From Alishewanella agri BL06 (GTDB lineage: Bacteria > Pseudomonadota > Gammaproteobacteria > Enterobacterales > Alteromonadaceae): a stretch of DNA of 64,000 nt. The DNA lies in contig NZ_AKKU01000001.1 in assembly GCF_000272005.1 (NCBI RefSeq), positions 372,001 through 436,000 of the forward strand. Direction: 5' to 3'. Of the stretch, positions 17,649 through 24,801 are shown piece by piece. Within the stretch, counting starts at the first letter, position 1; the number at the start of each line of letters is the position of its first letter. The notes beneath the pieces are model-generated. The model did no database searches and was not told the origin of the DNA. It saw only the letters and a list, made by a program, of their open reading frames with translations. The position numbers were made by a program, and so were the translations under genes.

Positions 17649-18671
17649 ATGGAAAAAAAGTATCAAGTGTTCGTCAGCTCCACTTACATTGATCTTTTGG
17701 ATGAACGTAAAGAGGTTACTCAAGCTCTATTAGAACTTGACTGCATACCTATTGGAATGGAGCTTTTTCCAGCATCCGATGAAGATCAATGGAGTTTCAT
17801 CAAGTCTGTCATAGATGACTGTGACTACTATTTACTAATTTTAGCTGGGCGCTATGGTTCCTGCTCTGAAAGTGGATTGAGTTACACTGAAATGGAATAC
17901 CGCTACGCAATAGACACTGGGAAGCCGGTAATTGCTTTCTTGCATCAAGAGCCAGAATTAATTCCTGCAAAGTTTTCTGAATCAGATAAGGAAATGCAAG
18001 AAAAGCTTGCAAGCTTCAGATCTCTTGCTCAAAAGAAATTATGTAAGTTTTGGAAAACGCCCACTGAGTTATCAGCTGTAGTAGGAAGAAGTATTGTTCA
18101 GCTTAAAAAAAGATCTCCTGCTATTGGCTGGGTAAAAGCGGATCTTGTCCCAGACGAAGGAGCATCGCAGGAGATATTGAAGTTAAAAAACGAAATCGAA
18201 AAACTTAAGGCCGAACTTTCTAAGCAATCAAATACTGGAGTTGACCCAAGCGACTTAGCTCAGGGAGAGGAAATATTTTCATTTCCATATACCGCAAAAG
18301 CGAAACATGGTTGGAATGATTATGTTGAAGTGCAGCTAAGAACTGAAATATCTTGGAACTCTTTATTTGCTTCATTAGCGCCTTCGATGGCGAATGAGTC
18401 AGATGAACGTAATCTGCAAAGTAAACTTAACCAAACCATATCAAAATTAGAAGAAAAAGTTATCAGCAAACAAAAAAATTTCTCTGGTTATGAATCGTAC
18501 GCGGTAGTAGAGAGCGATATTTTAGAAACGATAATTGTGCAATTTCGAGCTTTAGGATTAATACAAAAAAGCACAAAAAATAGAAGTGTCAAAGATAAAC
18601 ATACATACTGGAGTCTAACCGAGAAGGGGGATTCACTTTTAGTTGGCCTCCGAGCAATAAAAAAAATCTAA
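17649..18671 (+). CDS. Cassette 12: DUF4062 protein with C-terminal helical/winged region
   Basis: A 340-residue protein. Residues 1-100 are a clear DUF4062 domain (YQVFVSSTYIDLLDERKEV, then FIKSVIDDCDYYLLILAGRY, then GLSYTEMEYRYA), a Rossmann/TIR-like fold found as an N-terminal module of NLR-like and other antiviral proteins. A short coiled coil (about 176-195) leads to a C-terminal region with a winged-helix look (VQFRALGLIQKS, then HTYWSLTEKGDSLLVGL). No ATPase or nuclease module is present, so it would be a minimal stand-alone member. Preceded by AGGAG. Confidence 0.75.
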   Translation: MEKKYQVFVSSTYIDLLDERKEVTQALLELDCIPIGMELFPASDEDQWSFIKSVIDDCDYYLLILAGRYGSCSESGLSYTEMEYRYAIDTGKPVIAFLHQEPELIPAKFSESDKEMQEKLASFRSLAQKKLCKFWKTPTELSAVVGRSIVQLKKRSPAIGWVKADLVPDEGASQEILKLKNEIEKLKAELSKQSNTGVDPSDLAQGEEIFSFPYTAKAKHGWNDYVEVQLRTEISWNSLFASLAPSMANESDERNLQSKLNQTISKLEEKVISKQKNFSGYESYAVVESDILETIIVQFRALGLIQKSTKNRSVKDKHTYWSLTEKGDSLLVGLRAIKKI

Positions 18672-18720
18672 CAAGCAAAGGCAGCCGACGCGTACCGCGC
18701 AGCTGCTTTGGGCGTTATGT
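18667..18720 (+). repeat. attC site A12 (short type)
   Basis: R'' TCTAACAAGC, arms AAAGGCAGCCGACGCG / CGCAGCTGCTTTG, R' GTTATGT at 18714-18720. Family of A2 and A4. Confidence 0.86.
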
Positions 18721-18761
18721 GACTCTCAGCATCAAGCTGATCTTTAAAAAAGGGTATCTAA

Positions 18762-19025
18762 ATGGATTTATATTTTAATAGTTTGAACTCAGGCCAAGTA
18801 ATGGCGTTTGGCTTTATGTGGAATATATTGCCAATTATAGGTGCCATCTTAGTTCATCTTGCTTTCAGTGCTGCAGTATTTAACGACGCCAACAAATTAC
18901 AAAGAGAGCATGGATCTCTAGCATTTGTAAATTCTTGGTTGTGGTCTTTGGCTGTTTTAGTTGGTGGTGTATTTGTTGCTTTAGCTTATTGGGTTATGCA
19001 CCATTCAACAATTGCTAAACATTAA
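18762..19025 (+). CDS. Cassette 13: small membrane protein
   Basis: An 87-residue protein with two predicted membrane helices (MWNILPIIGAILVHLAFSAA and WLWSLAVLVGGVFVALAYWV) joined by a polar loop NDANKLQREHGS. The loop between two helices recalls two-helix PLDc_N-like or small transporter-like proteins, but no family is certain. Confidence 0.65.
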   Translation: MDLYFNSLNSGQVMAFGFMWNILPIIGAILVHLAFSAAVFNDANKLQREHGSLAFVNSWLWSLAVLVGGVFVALAYWVMHHSTIAKH

Positions 19026-19028
19026 ATG

Positions 19029-19129
19029 TCACATAACAAATTACTAAATTGCGTTCCGGCCACAAAAAGCATGGCCTCCACGGGACTGCCTACGCTGCGC
19101 TACGGCAGCCCATTAGTAACGCGTTATGC
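19029..19129 (+). repeat. attC site A13
   Basis: R'' ACATAACAAATTACTAAATT, arms GTTCCGGCC and CTACGGCAGCCCATTAGTAA, R' GTTATGC at 19123-19129. Family of A19. Confidence 0.85.
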
Positions 19130-19147
19130 AACTTTACGGTAAAAAGC

Positions 19148-19468
19148 GTGAACAAGATCAAAGAGCAGCTGTTGGCAACGGATCTGGCTGATTGGCGGAA
19201 GAAGGGCATATTTACAGTTGTTATTTTATTAAGTGTTTTTCCCTTCTTTATTACGTACAAGACATCTCTGCCAGACTTAGAGGATAATTTGTGGCAGTTG
19301 CGTCACTTCGTGGGTATCGCAGCTATACAGGCTGTAGCTCAAATTTCGCTTGCATGGTATATCCTGAAAAACAAGGTGCCCAATTACGTAATAGGTAGTT
19401 TCATCATTATCGCAATGTTTTTTCAGGTCACATATGGGATATCGGTCATTTTTGTGTCCAATGCATAA
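19148..19468 (+). CDS. Cassette 14: small membrane protein
   Basis: A 106-residue protein from GTG 19148; the frame extends upstream only through attC sequence. Three hydrophobic segments (GIFTVVILLSVFPFFITY, FVGIAAIQAVAQISLAWYI, YVIGSFIIIAMFFQVTYGIS). The ribosome site is poor (ACGGTAAAAA). Function unknown. Confidence 0.6.
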   Translation: MNKIKEQLLATDLADWRKKGIFTVVILLSVFPFFITYKTSLPDLEDNLWQLRHFVGIAAIQAVAQISLAWYILKNKVPNYVIGSFIIIAMFFQVTYGISVIFVSNA

Positions 19469-19567
19469 CAAACGGCTGCACCGGACAAATTTCCGCTGTC
19501 ATCTTTTGTGCAAAGGGCCGCACAAAAGCCGCCATCAAAAATTTGCTCGGTGAGCCGGGCGTTATAC
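19461..19567 (+). repeat. attC site A14
   Basis: R'' GCATAACAAACGGCT, arms CACCGGACAAATTT / AAATTTGCTCGGTG with inner CTTTTGTGC / GCACAAAAG, R' GTTATAC at 19561-19567. A long site with no close relative here. Confidence 0.86.
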
Positions 19568-19584
19568 ATTTCACAGAGGCTCAT

Positions 19585-19848
19585 ATGAACATTCAATTTA
19601 AGTGGTCAAATGCAAACTACCTTGAGGCGGGTAAACAAGCTGAGTTTGAAGAAGCAGTTAGAGACGATATAAATTTGGAATCTGATGATAGAGCAAAGCC
19701 ATGTCATGCAGGAGACTTGCTTGTTGAGCTTGGTGTTGCAGGTCCATTGTTGAATAAAGTGGTTGGTAACGTTAAATGTAGTTGTGGAACCAGCTATTTA
19801 ATTATTGACGGTACAGTAAACCAAAATATTAGTTATAGCAGAGTTTGA
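19585..19848 (+). CDS. Cassette 15: hypothetical protein
   Basis: An 87-residue acidic soluble protein from ATG 19585, preceded by CAGAGG. Two cysteines in VKCSCGTSY near the C-terminus could bind metal with a third Cys at PCHAGD. No family recognised. The frame is open upstream, but that part is attC A14. Confidence 0.6.
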   Translation: MNIQFKWSNANYLEAGKQAEFEEAVRDDINLESDDRAKPCHAGDLLVELGVAGPLLNKVVGNVKCSCGTSYLIIDGTVNQNISYSRV

Positions 19849-19853
19849 CACCG

Positions 19854-19937
19854 CATGTATAACAAGCGCCATCAAAAACGCGCCCGTTGGTCGCTCGACT
19901 CGCAACAAGTTGCTCGCGTTTGTGGCGGGCGTTATGC
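19854..19937 (+). repeat. attC site A15
   Basis: R'' TGTATAACAAGCGCC, R' GTTATGC at 19931-19937. Family of A1, A3, A16 and A21. Confidence 0.87.
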
Positions 19938-19956
19938 ATTTTGAGGTAATCACATA

Positions 19957-20328
19957 GTGATTCGGGCAATTAAAAGTCAGTTAAACTTAAAACCTCATTT
20001 CTACGCTGAATCAGCGAGAGTCGGCGGTTTCGGTTGCATACTGGGTGGAGTATTAGCGTTTTACCTTTTCCAATATATTTCATCGTTCTTTGGTATAGCC
20101 ACTGATATTCCTATCCGGCAGTATGATCAAACGATAGTTATGTTTATGTTCGCAAGCTGCCTTTTAACGCTTATTTTCTGTTTGTACATATTTTGTGTTT
20201 TATCAGCTTTTATTTACTACGGAATTAAGTGCCAAAAAGGACTCATTAGTAAAGACGAATTTATAAATATCGCTTTTAAAGGTATTTACCCAAAGCGCTG
20301 GCAGAAAGGCTACCGAGAAAATGCATAA
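19957..20328 (+). CDS. Cassette 16: small membrane protein
   Basis: A 123-residue protein from GTG 19957, after TTGAGGTAAT. Two strong membrane helices (GGFGCILGGVLAFYLFQYIS and MFMFASCLLTLIFCLYIFCV) with a basic cytoplasmic tail (FKGIYPKRWQKGYREN). Function unknown. Confidence 0.65.
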   Translation: MIRAIKSQLNLKPHFYAESARVGGFGCILGGVLAFYLFQYISSFFGIATDIPIRQYDQTIVMFMFASCLLTLIFCLYIFCVLSAFIYYGIKCQKGLISKDEFINIAFKGIYPKRWQKGYRENA

Positions 20329-20400
20329 CAAACGCCATCAAAACGCCGCTTTGCGGCTCGACTCGCAACAAGTTGCTCGCGTTTGTGGCGGGCGTTAGCA
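20321..20400 (+). repeat. attC site A16
   Basis: R'' GCATAACAAACGCC, R' GTTAGCA at 20394-20400. Family of A1, A3, A15 and A21. Confidence 0.88.
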
Positions 20401-20418
20401 CTAATACAGGGAGTTAAG

Positions 20419-20838
20419 ATGACTACCAAGAAAATGGTTGATTATGCAGCACTTTTACATTTCATATTTTATGGTGTTGTGTTTATTGTCGAGTTACTGA
20501 GCAAAAGTACTATACCAGCCAACTATATTCAGTTTGTTATTGTTGCTCTGGGGTTAGGTTTTGTTGCACTAACTAAAGACAGAAGCCATCTCGTTAATTG
20601 TTTAGCCTTTTCAGCCATAGTAAGCAGCTTTCTTTTGTATATGGCATCCCTTTTAGGCGCGGTAATAACTGATGACATCTTTATGGTATTTACTGGCTAT
20701 TTCGTCATTTGTTGGTGCGTTGCGCTAGTTAATGCCATTCGGGTGAAGGTGTTTAATTCCCGTGCTAACAATCAAATATTATCGCCAGCAAAAAGCGCTG
20801 GCTGCGACGTCAACCCGCTGCGCGGCTTTCCGAGCTAA
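20419..20838 (+). CDS. Cassette 17: membrane protein whose tail is encoded by attC
   Basis: A 139-residue protein from ATG 20419, preceded by AGGGAG. Four hydrophobic segments. The last 23 codons or so (NNQILSPAKSAGCDVNPLRG onward) are translated from attC A17 itself, because no stop precedes the R'' box; the stop is a TAA-less TAG/TGA-free run ending at 20838 inside the site. The tail is therefore a by-product of cassette joining or an acquired extension. Confidence 0.6.
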   Translation: MTTKKMVDYAALLHFIFYGVVFIVELLSKSTIPANYIQFVIVALGLGFVALTKDRSHLVNCLAFSAIVSSFLLYMASLLGAVITDDIFMVFTGYFVICWCVALVNAIRVKVFNSRANNQILSPAKSAGCDVNPLRGFPS

Positions 20839-20853
20839 ATTTGGGCGTTAGGC
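20762..20853 (+). repeat. attC site A17
   Basis: R'' TGCTAACAATC, R' GTTAGGC at 20847-20853. Family of A5, A18 and A20, and overlapped by the end of the cassette 17 gene. Confidence 0.88.
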
Positions 20854-20866
20854 TTTGGAGAAGACA

Positions 20867-21418
20867 TTGAGATCGTACTCAAAAACAGTCGTCATCGTAA
20901 TTTGGATTATTGCAACACTACAGTTTGCATATGCTAAAGATAAGGAATATAAAGCTTTATCGGATTTTAGGGTTGCAGTTGGAGAGATCTTTCCATTAAA
21001 CAGCCTTGAGGATCCAAACAGCAAAGCACTTCTTGCAGATAGAATTCTCGGCAAGGCCGTTCTTATCAATTTCTACACGCAGTATTGCCCTCCATGTATC
21101 AGAGAGGTTCCGAAGCTAAACCAAGTAATGGAGAATCGTAATGACATTAACGTGCTAGCGATTACACCTGATAACCATGATGAGGCTGCGAGGTATGTGA
21201 AACGTTACGGTCTTAAATGGCCTGTCGCATCTAATGCAAATGAGCTTTTGTCCGAGCAGTTAAACGTTGATGCGTATCCGGCGTTTGCGCTTCTAGATTC
21301 AAAAGGTCGGCTGTTGGCGACTGTGTATGCTAACCAACTCGGCGGCGAAGACGGGCATGCTACGGTAGAAGGTATCGAAGCTTGGCTCAACTTTCACGTC
21401 GGTACGGCTTCTGAGTGA
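20867..21418 (+). CDS. Cassette 18: TlpA/ResA-like periplasmic thioredoxin
   Basis: A 183-residue protein from TTG 20867, 6 bases after GGAGAAG; an in-frame TTG at 20855 is less well placed. A signal peptide or anchor (VVIVIWIIATLQFAYA) is followed by a thioredoxin fold with active site CPPC in LINFYTQYCPPCIREVPKLN and the cis-proline region VDAYPAFALLDSKG. It is a periplasmic thiol-disulfide reductase of the TlpA/ResA type; the partner is unknown. Redox cassettes of this kind are uncommon enough to note. Confidence 0.85.
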   Translation: MRSYSKTVVIVIWIIATLQFAYAKDKEYKALSDFRVAVGEIFPLNSLEDPNSKALLADRILGKAVLINFYTQYCPPCIREVPKLNQVMENRNDINVLAITPDNHDEAARYVKRYGLKWPVASNANELLSEQLNVDAYPAFALLDSKGRLLATVYANQLGGEDGHATVEGIEAWLNFHVGTASE

Positions 21419-21427
21419 GCGCAGACA

Positions 21428-21519
21428 TGCCTAACAAACAAATTTTATCGCCAGCAAAAAGCGCTGGCTGCGACGTCAACCCGCTGCGCGGCTTTCCGCG
21501 CTAAATTTGGGCGTTATAT
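21428..21519 (+). repeat. attC site A18
   Basis: R'' GCCTAACAAAC, R' GTTATAT at 21513-21519. Almost the same as A5 and A20. Confidence 0.9.
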
Positions 21520-21533
21520 AGCCTAAGAAACTT

Positions 21534-21938
21534 ATGAGAAATCTACTAATTGGGTTAACAACTGTCCTTGCCTGGGTGCCATCAACTTTGCTGGTTGTAC
21601 TCGCATGCTTCGCTTTAATTGGCGCGGTAGGTAGCATTTTTGATTTACCTATTACATTTAGCCTTAAATGGATTTTGACTTCACTATTTGGGATTGCTGG
21701 CTATATTGCTTTAACTTCGGTAAGTTGGGGTTTAAAGCTTAATCATAAGACACGGTTGGTATTTCTTATTTTAGGCTTCTTGGCTCTGGGATTTACCTAT
21801 TGGTCAGGTGTTAAATTCGACGGTGAAATGTTTAAACTTGGTAGTGGCTGGTTTGAGGTTTATTTGTTTTTATGCCCAGCTTTATTTTTACTAATTCATA
21901 TAGTTTTGCACCTGCTTTGGTTACGCAAGGCTATATAA
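21534..21938 (+). CDS. Cassette 19: four-helix membrane protein
   Basis: A 134-residue protein with four predicted membrane helices (about residues 8-35, 44-64, 74-92 and 107-129). No family recognised. Its stop codon forms part of the altered R'' box of the following attC. Confidence 0.65.
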   Translation: MRNLLIGLTTVLAWVPSTLLVVLACFALIGAVGSIFDLPITFSLKWILTSLFGIAGYIALTSVSWGLKLNHKTRLVFLILGFLALGFTYWSGVKFDGEMFKLGSGWFEVYLFLCPALFLLIHIVLHLLWLRKAI

Positions 21939-22032
21939 AAAATTGCTTAATTTCGTTCCGGCCTCAAAAAAACGTGGCCTCCACTGGACTGCCTACGCTG
22001 CGCTGCGGCAGCCAATTAGCAAAGCGTTAGGA
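21929..22032 (+). repeat. attC site A19 with altered R'' box
   Basis: Matches A13 across its arms (TTCGTTCCGGCC, GCGGCAGCCAATTAGCAAAG) and keeps R' GTTAGGA at 22026-22032. The R'' box reads CTATATAAAAAATTGC where an AACAA core is expected. The conserved AAC is AAA, which may impair recombination. Confidence 0.75.
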
Positions 22033-22042
22033 GACTAGAGCG

Positions 22043-22465
22043 GTGGTTACATTTGAACCGGCTAAGGATTTAGCAAAAGTAGCACATTTTACTCTGTCGA
22101 ATATGCGAACATACTATGAACAATATTCTGTAGATTGGGATGAAGAACAGATTGAGAAAATGACGCAAGAGCTTGTGAATTATGACATTTTGGTTCAGGG
22201 AATACTTGTTGGTGTCATGAGGTTGTCTTTCGATACAGAAGAATGCTGGTTACGTGATTTGCAAGTTGATCAGAGTTATCAGAATCAAGGTATTGGCTCA
22301 ATCGCTCTTGCAGAGGCGGAGCGACTCGCGAGAGAGCACTGTGCTGGAACTTTAAAGCTTAGAGTGTTTAAAAACAGCCCTGCTGTTCATTTGTATAAGC
22401 GGCAAGGGTTCGGTTTAACGAGTGAAGACGAGCGGTTTTACTACATGAGCCGTACCGTCTCCTAA
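22043..22465 (+). CDS. Cassette 20: GNAT acetyltransferase
   Basis: A 140-residue Gcn5-related N-acetyltransferase from GTG 22043. The acetyl-CoA-binding motif A is visible as LQVDQSYQNQGIGSIALAEA, with the closing KNSPAVHLYKRQGFGL motif. The start follows a weak AGGAGAC. The substrate is unknown; GNATs are among the commonest enzymes in cassette arrays, including some that modify antibiotics. Confidence 0.87.
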   Translation: MVTFEPAKDLAKVAHFTLSNMRTYYEQYSVDWDEEQIEKMTQELVNYDILVQGILVGVMRLSFDTEECWLRDLQVDQSYQNQGIGSIALAEAERLAREHCAGTLKLRVFKNSPAVHLYKRQGFGLTSEDERFYYMSRTVS

Positions 22466-22550
22466 CAAGCAAATTTTATCGCCAGCAAAAAGCGCTGGCT
22501 GCGACGTCAACCCGCTGCGCGGCTTTCCGCGCTAAATTTGGGCGTTAGGC
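22459..22550 (+). repeat. attC site A20
   Basis: R'' TCCTAACAAGC, R' GTTAGGC at 22544-22550. Family of A5, A17 and A18. Confidence 0.9.
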
Positions 22551-22567
22551 ATTAGGAGTATAAATTC

Positions 22568-22795
22568 ATGACTCTGTATTTAAGTATTGCGGCAATTATA
22601 TTTGCATTTGTGTCGGCGGTATTTTGGTTTTTATCTTCGAGGGTTAATTTCCGTTTTGGTTTTGATATGGATAAAGAGTTAAGCAATGCCATGAAAAGGG
22701 CATCTAAGCTTAATGCATGGGCTGCTGTATTTACGGCGCTGGCAGTCATAAGCCAAGCTCTTTCTATGATTATAGATATTTGCAATAAAATGTGA
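22568..22795 (+). CDS. Cassette 21: small two-helix membrane protein
   Basis: A 75-residue protein with ATTAGGAG upstream. Two hydrophobic segments (LSIAAIIFAFVSAVFWFLSS and AWAAVFTALAVISQALSMII) joined by a polar stretch. Function unknown. Confidence 0.65.
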   Translation: MTLYLSIAAIIFAFVSAVFWFLSSRVNFRFGFDMDKELSNAMKRASKLNAWAAVFTALAVISQALSMIIDICNKM

Positions 22796-22803
22796 TTGCA
22801 CCA

Positions 22804-22887
22804 AATGCCTAACAATCGCCATCAAAAACGCGCCCGTTGGGCGCTCGACTCGCAACACGTTGCTCGCGTTTGTGGCGGGCGTTATAT
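22804..22887 (+). repeat. attC site A21
   Basis: R'' GCCTAACAATCGCC, R' GTTATAT at 22881-22887. Family of A1, A3, A15 and A16. Confidence 0.88.
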
Positions 22888-22904
22888 TTTTTAAGGATAG
22901 TTAA

Positions 22905-23468
22905 GTGGTAAAGGTCGCCATTATTTTTCACTCGGCATCAGGTACAACAAAAAAACTTGCTGAAGCAGTAGCTTCGGGCATTCGTTCTGTCTCTGAGGTT
23001 GATGTTGTTTTTGCTGAAATTGTGGGTACGGATATTGTTGATGGACGTTTTAAAAACTTAGCCCTGATAGAGCAACTTAACAATGTCGATGCAATGGTTT
23101 TCGGTTCACCTACATTTATGGGTTGTGTATCGGCACAATTCAAAGCTTTTGCTGATGCAACGGGTGATCTTTGGGCTGAGAAAGCTTGGTCTAATAAAAT
23201 TGCTAGTGGTTTTACCATTGGCTCAAATCTGAATGGTGATCAGTTAAACACCATTCAATACATGCAAATTTTCGCAAACCAACATGGCATGTTATGGGCA
23301 AGTTTAGATATACCAGGTAATTGTGATGCGGAAGGGCGTAACAGGCTTGGCGCTCAATCTGGCTTAATTGCACACTCCGCAGATGGCGAACTAAATACAA
23401 TCGATGTAGTAACAGCAAAGTATCTAGGGCAGCGTGTTGCTAACGTAGCCAAGAGATTTGCAGCATAA
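22905..23468 (+). CDS. Cassette 22: flavodoxin-like / WrbA-type oxidoreductase
   Basis: A 187-residue protein from GTG 22905, after AAGGA. The FMN-phosphate loop is HSASGTTKKLAEAVASG and the second flavin loop is FGSPTFMGCVSAQFKAFADA, as in WrbA/NADPH:quinone oxidoreductase-type flavodoxins. It probably reduces quinones or other small electrophiles. The whole fold appears to be present. Confidence 0.88.
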   Translation: MVKVAIIFHSASGTTKKLAEAVASGIRSVSEVDVVFAEIVGTDIVDGRFKNLALIEQLNNVDAMVFGSPTFMGCVSAQFKAFADATGDLWAEKAWSNKIASGFTIGSNLNGDQLNTIQYMQIFANQHGMLWASLDIPGNCDAEGRNRLGAQSGLIAHSADGELNTIDVVTAKYLGQRVANVAKRFAA

Positions 23469-23470
23469 AA

Positions 23471-23549
23471 AATATAACAATCCGCGTCATTCAGGGCCTT
23501 CGGCCCTTGCGACGCTCACAAGTTCGCGCGCATGCGCGGGGCGTTATAT
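23471..23549 (+). repeat. attC site A22
   Basis: R'' ATATAACAATCCGCG, centre AGGGCCTTCGGCCCT, R' GTTATAT at 23543-23549. Nearly the same as A11. Confidence 0.88.
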
Positions 23550-23568
23550 GCCTAAAGGAAAACGTAGC

Positions 23569-23928
23569 GTGAAGAATATCGCTTTAATAATATCAATACT
23601 TGCGGCTGCAAGCTGCGCCTCAAATTCAGTATCGCGCAAACCCGGTGATGCCCTATTAATTGGGGAAAATAGTTCAACCTTGAAAGTCATGATTCGAACC
23701 ATTGATGATGGAGAGATATTGTGGGTTGGGAATTACACTCTAGGTACAAGGGCTGTCGTTGCTCCCGGCGAGCACAAAGTTAACGTCATGTGCGAATTTA
23801 AATTTTCTTGGGGTATCAAAATGGTTCCAGGAAACATTCAGATTAATGCGCAATCGAGCACTGATTATAAAATTACAGGTCGCTTATCAAGTGATGAAAA
23901 GTCCTGCAACCTATCAGCGAGCATATAA
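23569..23928 (+). CDS. Cassette 23: small lipoprotein
   Basis: A 119-residue protein from GTG 23569, 9 bases after AAAGGA; ATG 23548 is an alternative that overlaps the attC core. The signal peptide has a lipobox-like end (ILAAASC), so Cys about 16 would be lipidated. The mature part is predicted beta-rich (TLKVMIRTIDDGEILWVGNY, then VAPGEHKVNVMCEF), resembling small PEGA-like or carboxypeptidase-regulatory-like domains. Role unknown. Confidence 0.7.
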   Translation: MKNIALIISILAAASCASNSVSRKPGDALLIGENSSTLKVMIRTIDDGEILWVGNYTLGTRAVVAPGEHKVNVMCEFKFSWGIKMVPGNIQINAQSSTDYKITGRLSSDEKSCNLSASI

Positions 23929-24036
23929 CAAATCGGTCAGCCGGACCCAAAACCGCGCGTGCTATGGCGCATGCGCTCCGCGCATTTTATGCGCCCTATC
24001 GCCCGCGGCTTTGGCCCGGCTACCTCAGCGTTAGCT
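23919..24036 (+). repeat. attC site A23
   Basis: R'' GCATATAACAAATC, arms GTCAGCCGG / CCCGGCTACC with inner TGGCGCATGCGC / GCGCATTTTATGCGCC, R' GTTAGCT at 24030-24036. The longest site in the array (about 118 bases). Confidence 0.83.
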
Positions 24037-24053
24037 TTCGCCGGAGTCCAAAC

Positions 24054-24464
24054 ATGGTTTCCAAAGAAGAAATTACAGAGTTCTTAAAAACGGAGTTTCC
24101 TCAAACAAAGTGTACGGTCGAGGAGATCGGTTCGCGTGGCGCTACGGTTAGGCATCGTATCGGTTTTGAAGAACTCCGTCCTGGCGGTACGGTCTCCGGT
24201 CCCGTATTGATGGCAGTTGCCGATGTGGCACTCTACGTAGCTATCCTGGGTGAAATAGGTTTGGTGCCGCTTGCGGTAACGACCAGTCTCAACATTAATT
24301 TCCTGCGTAAGCCGTCTTCCGATCGGGATATTATCGGGCGTTGCTCATTATTAAAGATAGGAAAGAGCCTTGTGGTCGGAGAGGTATTTTTATATTCGGA
24401 AGGTCTTGCTGAACCGGTGGCGCACGTTGTTGCTACTTATTCGGTACCGGTATCAAAAAGCTAA
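24054..24464 (+). CDS. Cassette 24: PaaI-like hotdog thioesterase
   Basis: A 136-residue protein from ATG 24054, with CCGGAG upstream. The hotdog pattern is clear: FEELRPGGTVSGPVLMAVAD, then ALYVAILGEIG and LNINFLRKPSSDRDIIGRC. The PaaI/YdiI family hydrolyses acyl-CoA thioesters; the substrate is not predictable. The catalytic acid could be the Asp in MAVADVAL. Base composition is slightly higher in G+C than in neighbouring cassettes. Confidence 0.87.
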   Translation: MVSKEEITEFLKTEFPQTKCTVEEIGSRGATVRHRIGFEELRPGGTVSGPVLMAVADVALYVAILGEIGLVPLAVTTSLNINFLRKPSSDRDIIGRCSLLKIGKSLVVGEVFLYSEGLAEPVAHVVATYSVPVSKS

Positions 24465-24532
24465 CAAGTAAAGGCAGCGGAAAACCAAAAGCTCCGCTAC
24501 ACTTTTGTTTTCCGCTGCTTTAAGCGTTATGT
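24460..24532 (+). repeat. attC site A24
   Basis: R'' AGCTAACAAGTAAAGGCAGC, arms GGAAAACCAAAAG / CTTTTGTTTTCC, R' GTTATGT at 24526-24532. Confidence 0.87.
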
Positions 24533-24594
24533 GCCTTGATGGAGCCAATCGATAGATGTATCGTAATACCAAATCGCTATCGTTGGGTGTCGCT

Positions 24595-24801
24595 ATGACT
24601 GCAGTAACAGTTTCTCCGAAATATCAGATTGTAATTCCTAAAGAAATTCGAGAATCCATGGGGATAGTGCCTGGGCAAAAAGTTCAGATCATGTCCTATC
24701 AAGGTAGAATAGAGGTAATCCCTCTGAAACCGATGAAAGAAATGAAAGGCTTTCTTAAGGGCATAGATACCACTGTTGTCAGGGAAGAAGACCGGATATG
24801 A
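24595..24801 (+). CDS. vapB: Cassette 25: AbrB-type antitoxin VapB
   Basis: A 68-residue SpoVT/AbrB-family protein (VTVSPKYQIVIPKEIRESMG) from ATG 24595; an ATG at 24556 would add 13 residues. The swapped-hairpin DNA-binding domain occupies the N-terminal 45 residues and the tail would bind the toxin. It overlaps the toxin gene by four bases (ATGA), the usual toxin-antitoxin arrangement. It probably autoregulates the pair. Confidence 0.87.
   Translation: MTAVTVSPKYQIVIPKEIRESMGIVPGQKVQIMSYQGRIEVIPLKPMKEMKGFLKGIDTTVVREEDRI

Noticed and set aside
17621-23549. Possible CRISPR array because of regularly repeated GC-rich units
   Set aside because: The repeats are attC sites of varying length and sequence with genes between them; there are no short uniform repeats, spacers or cas genes.
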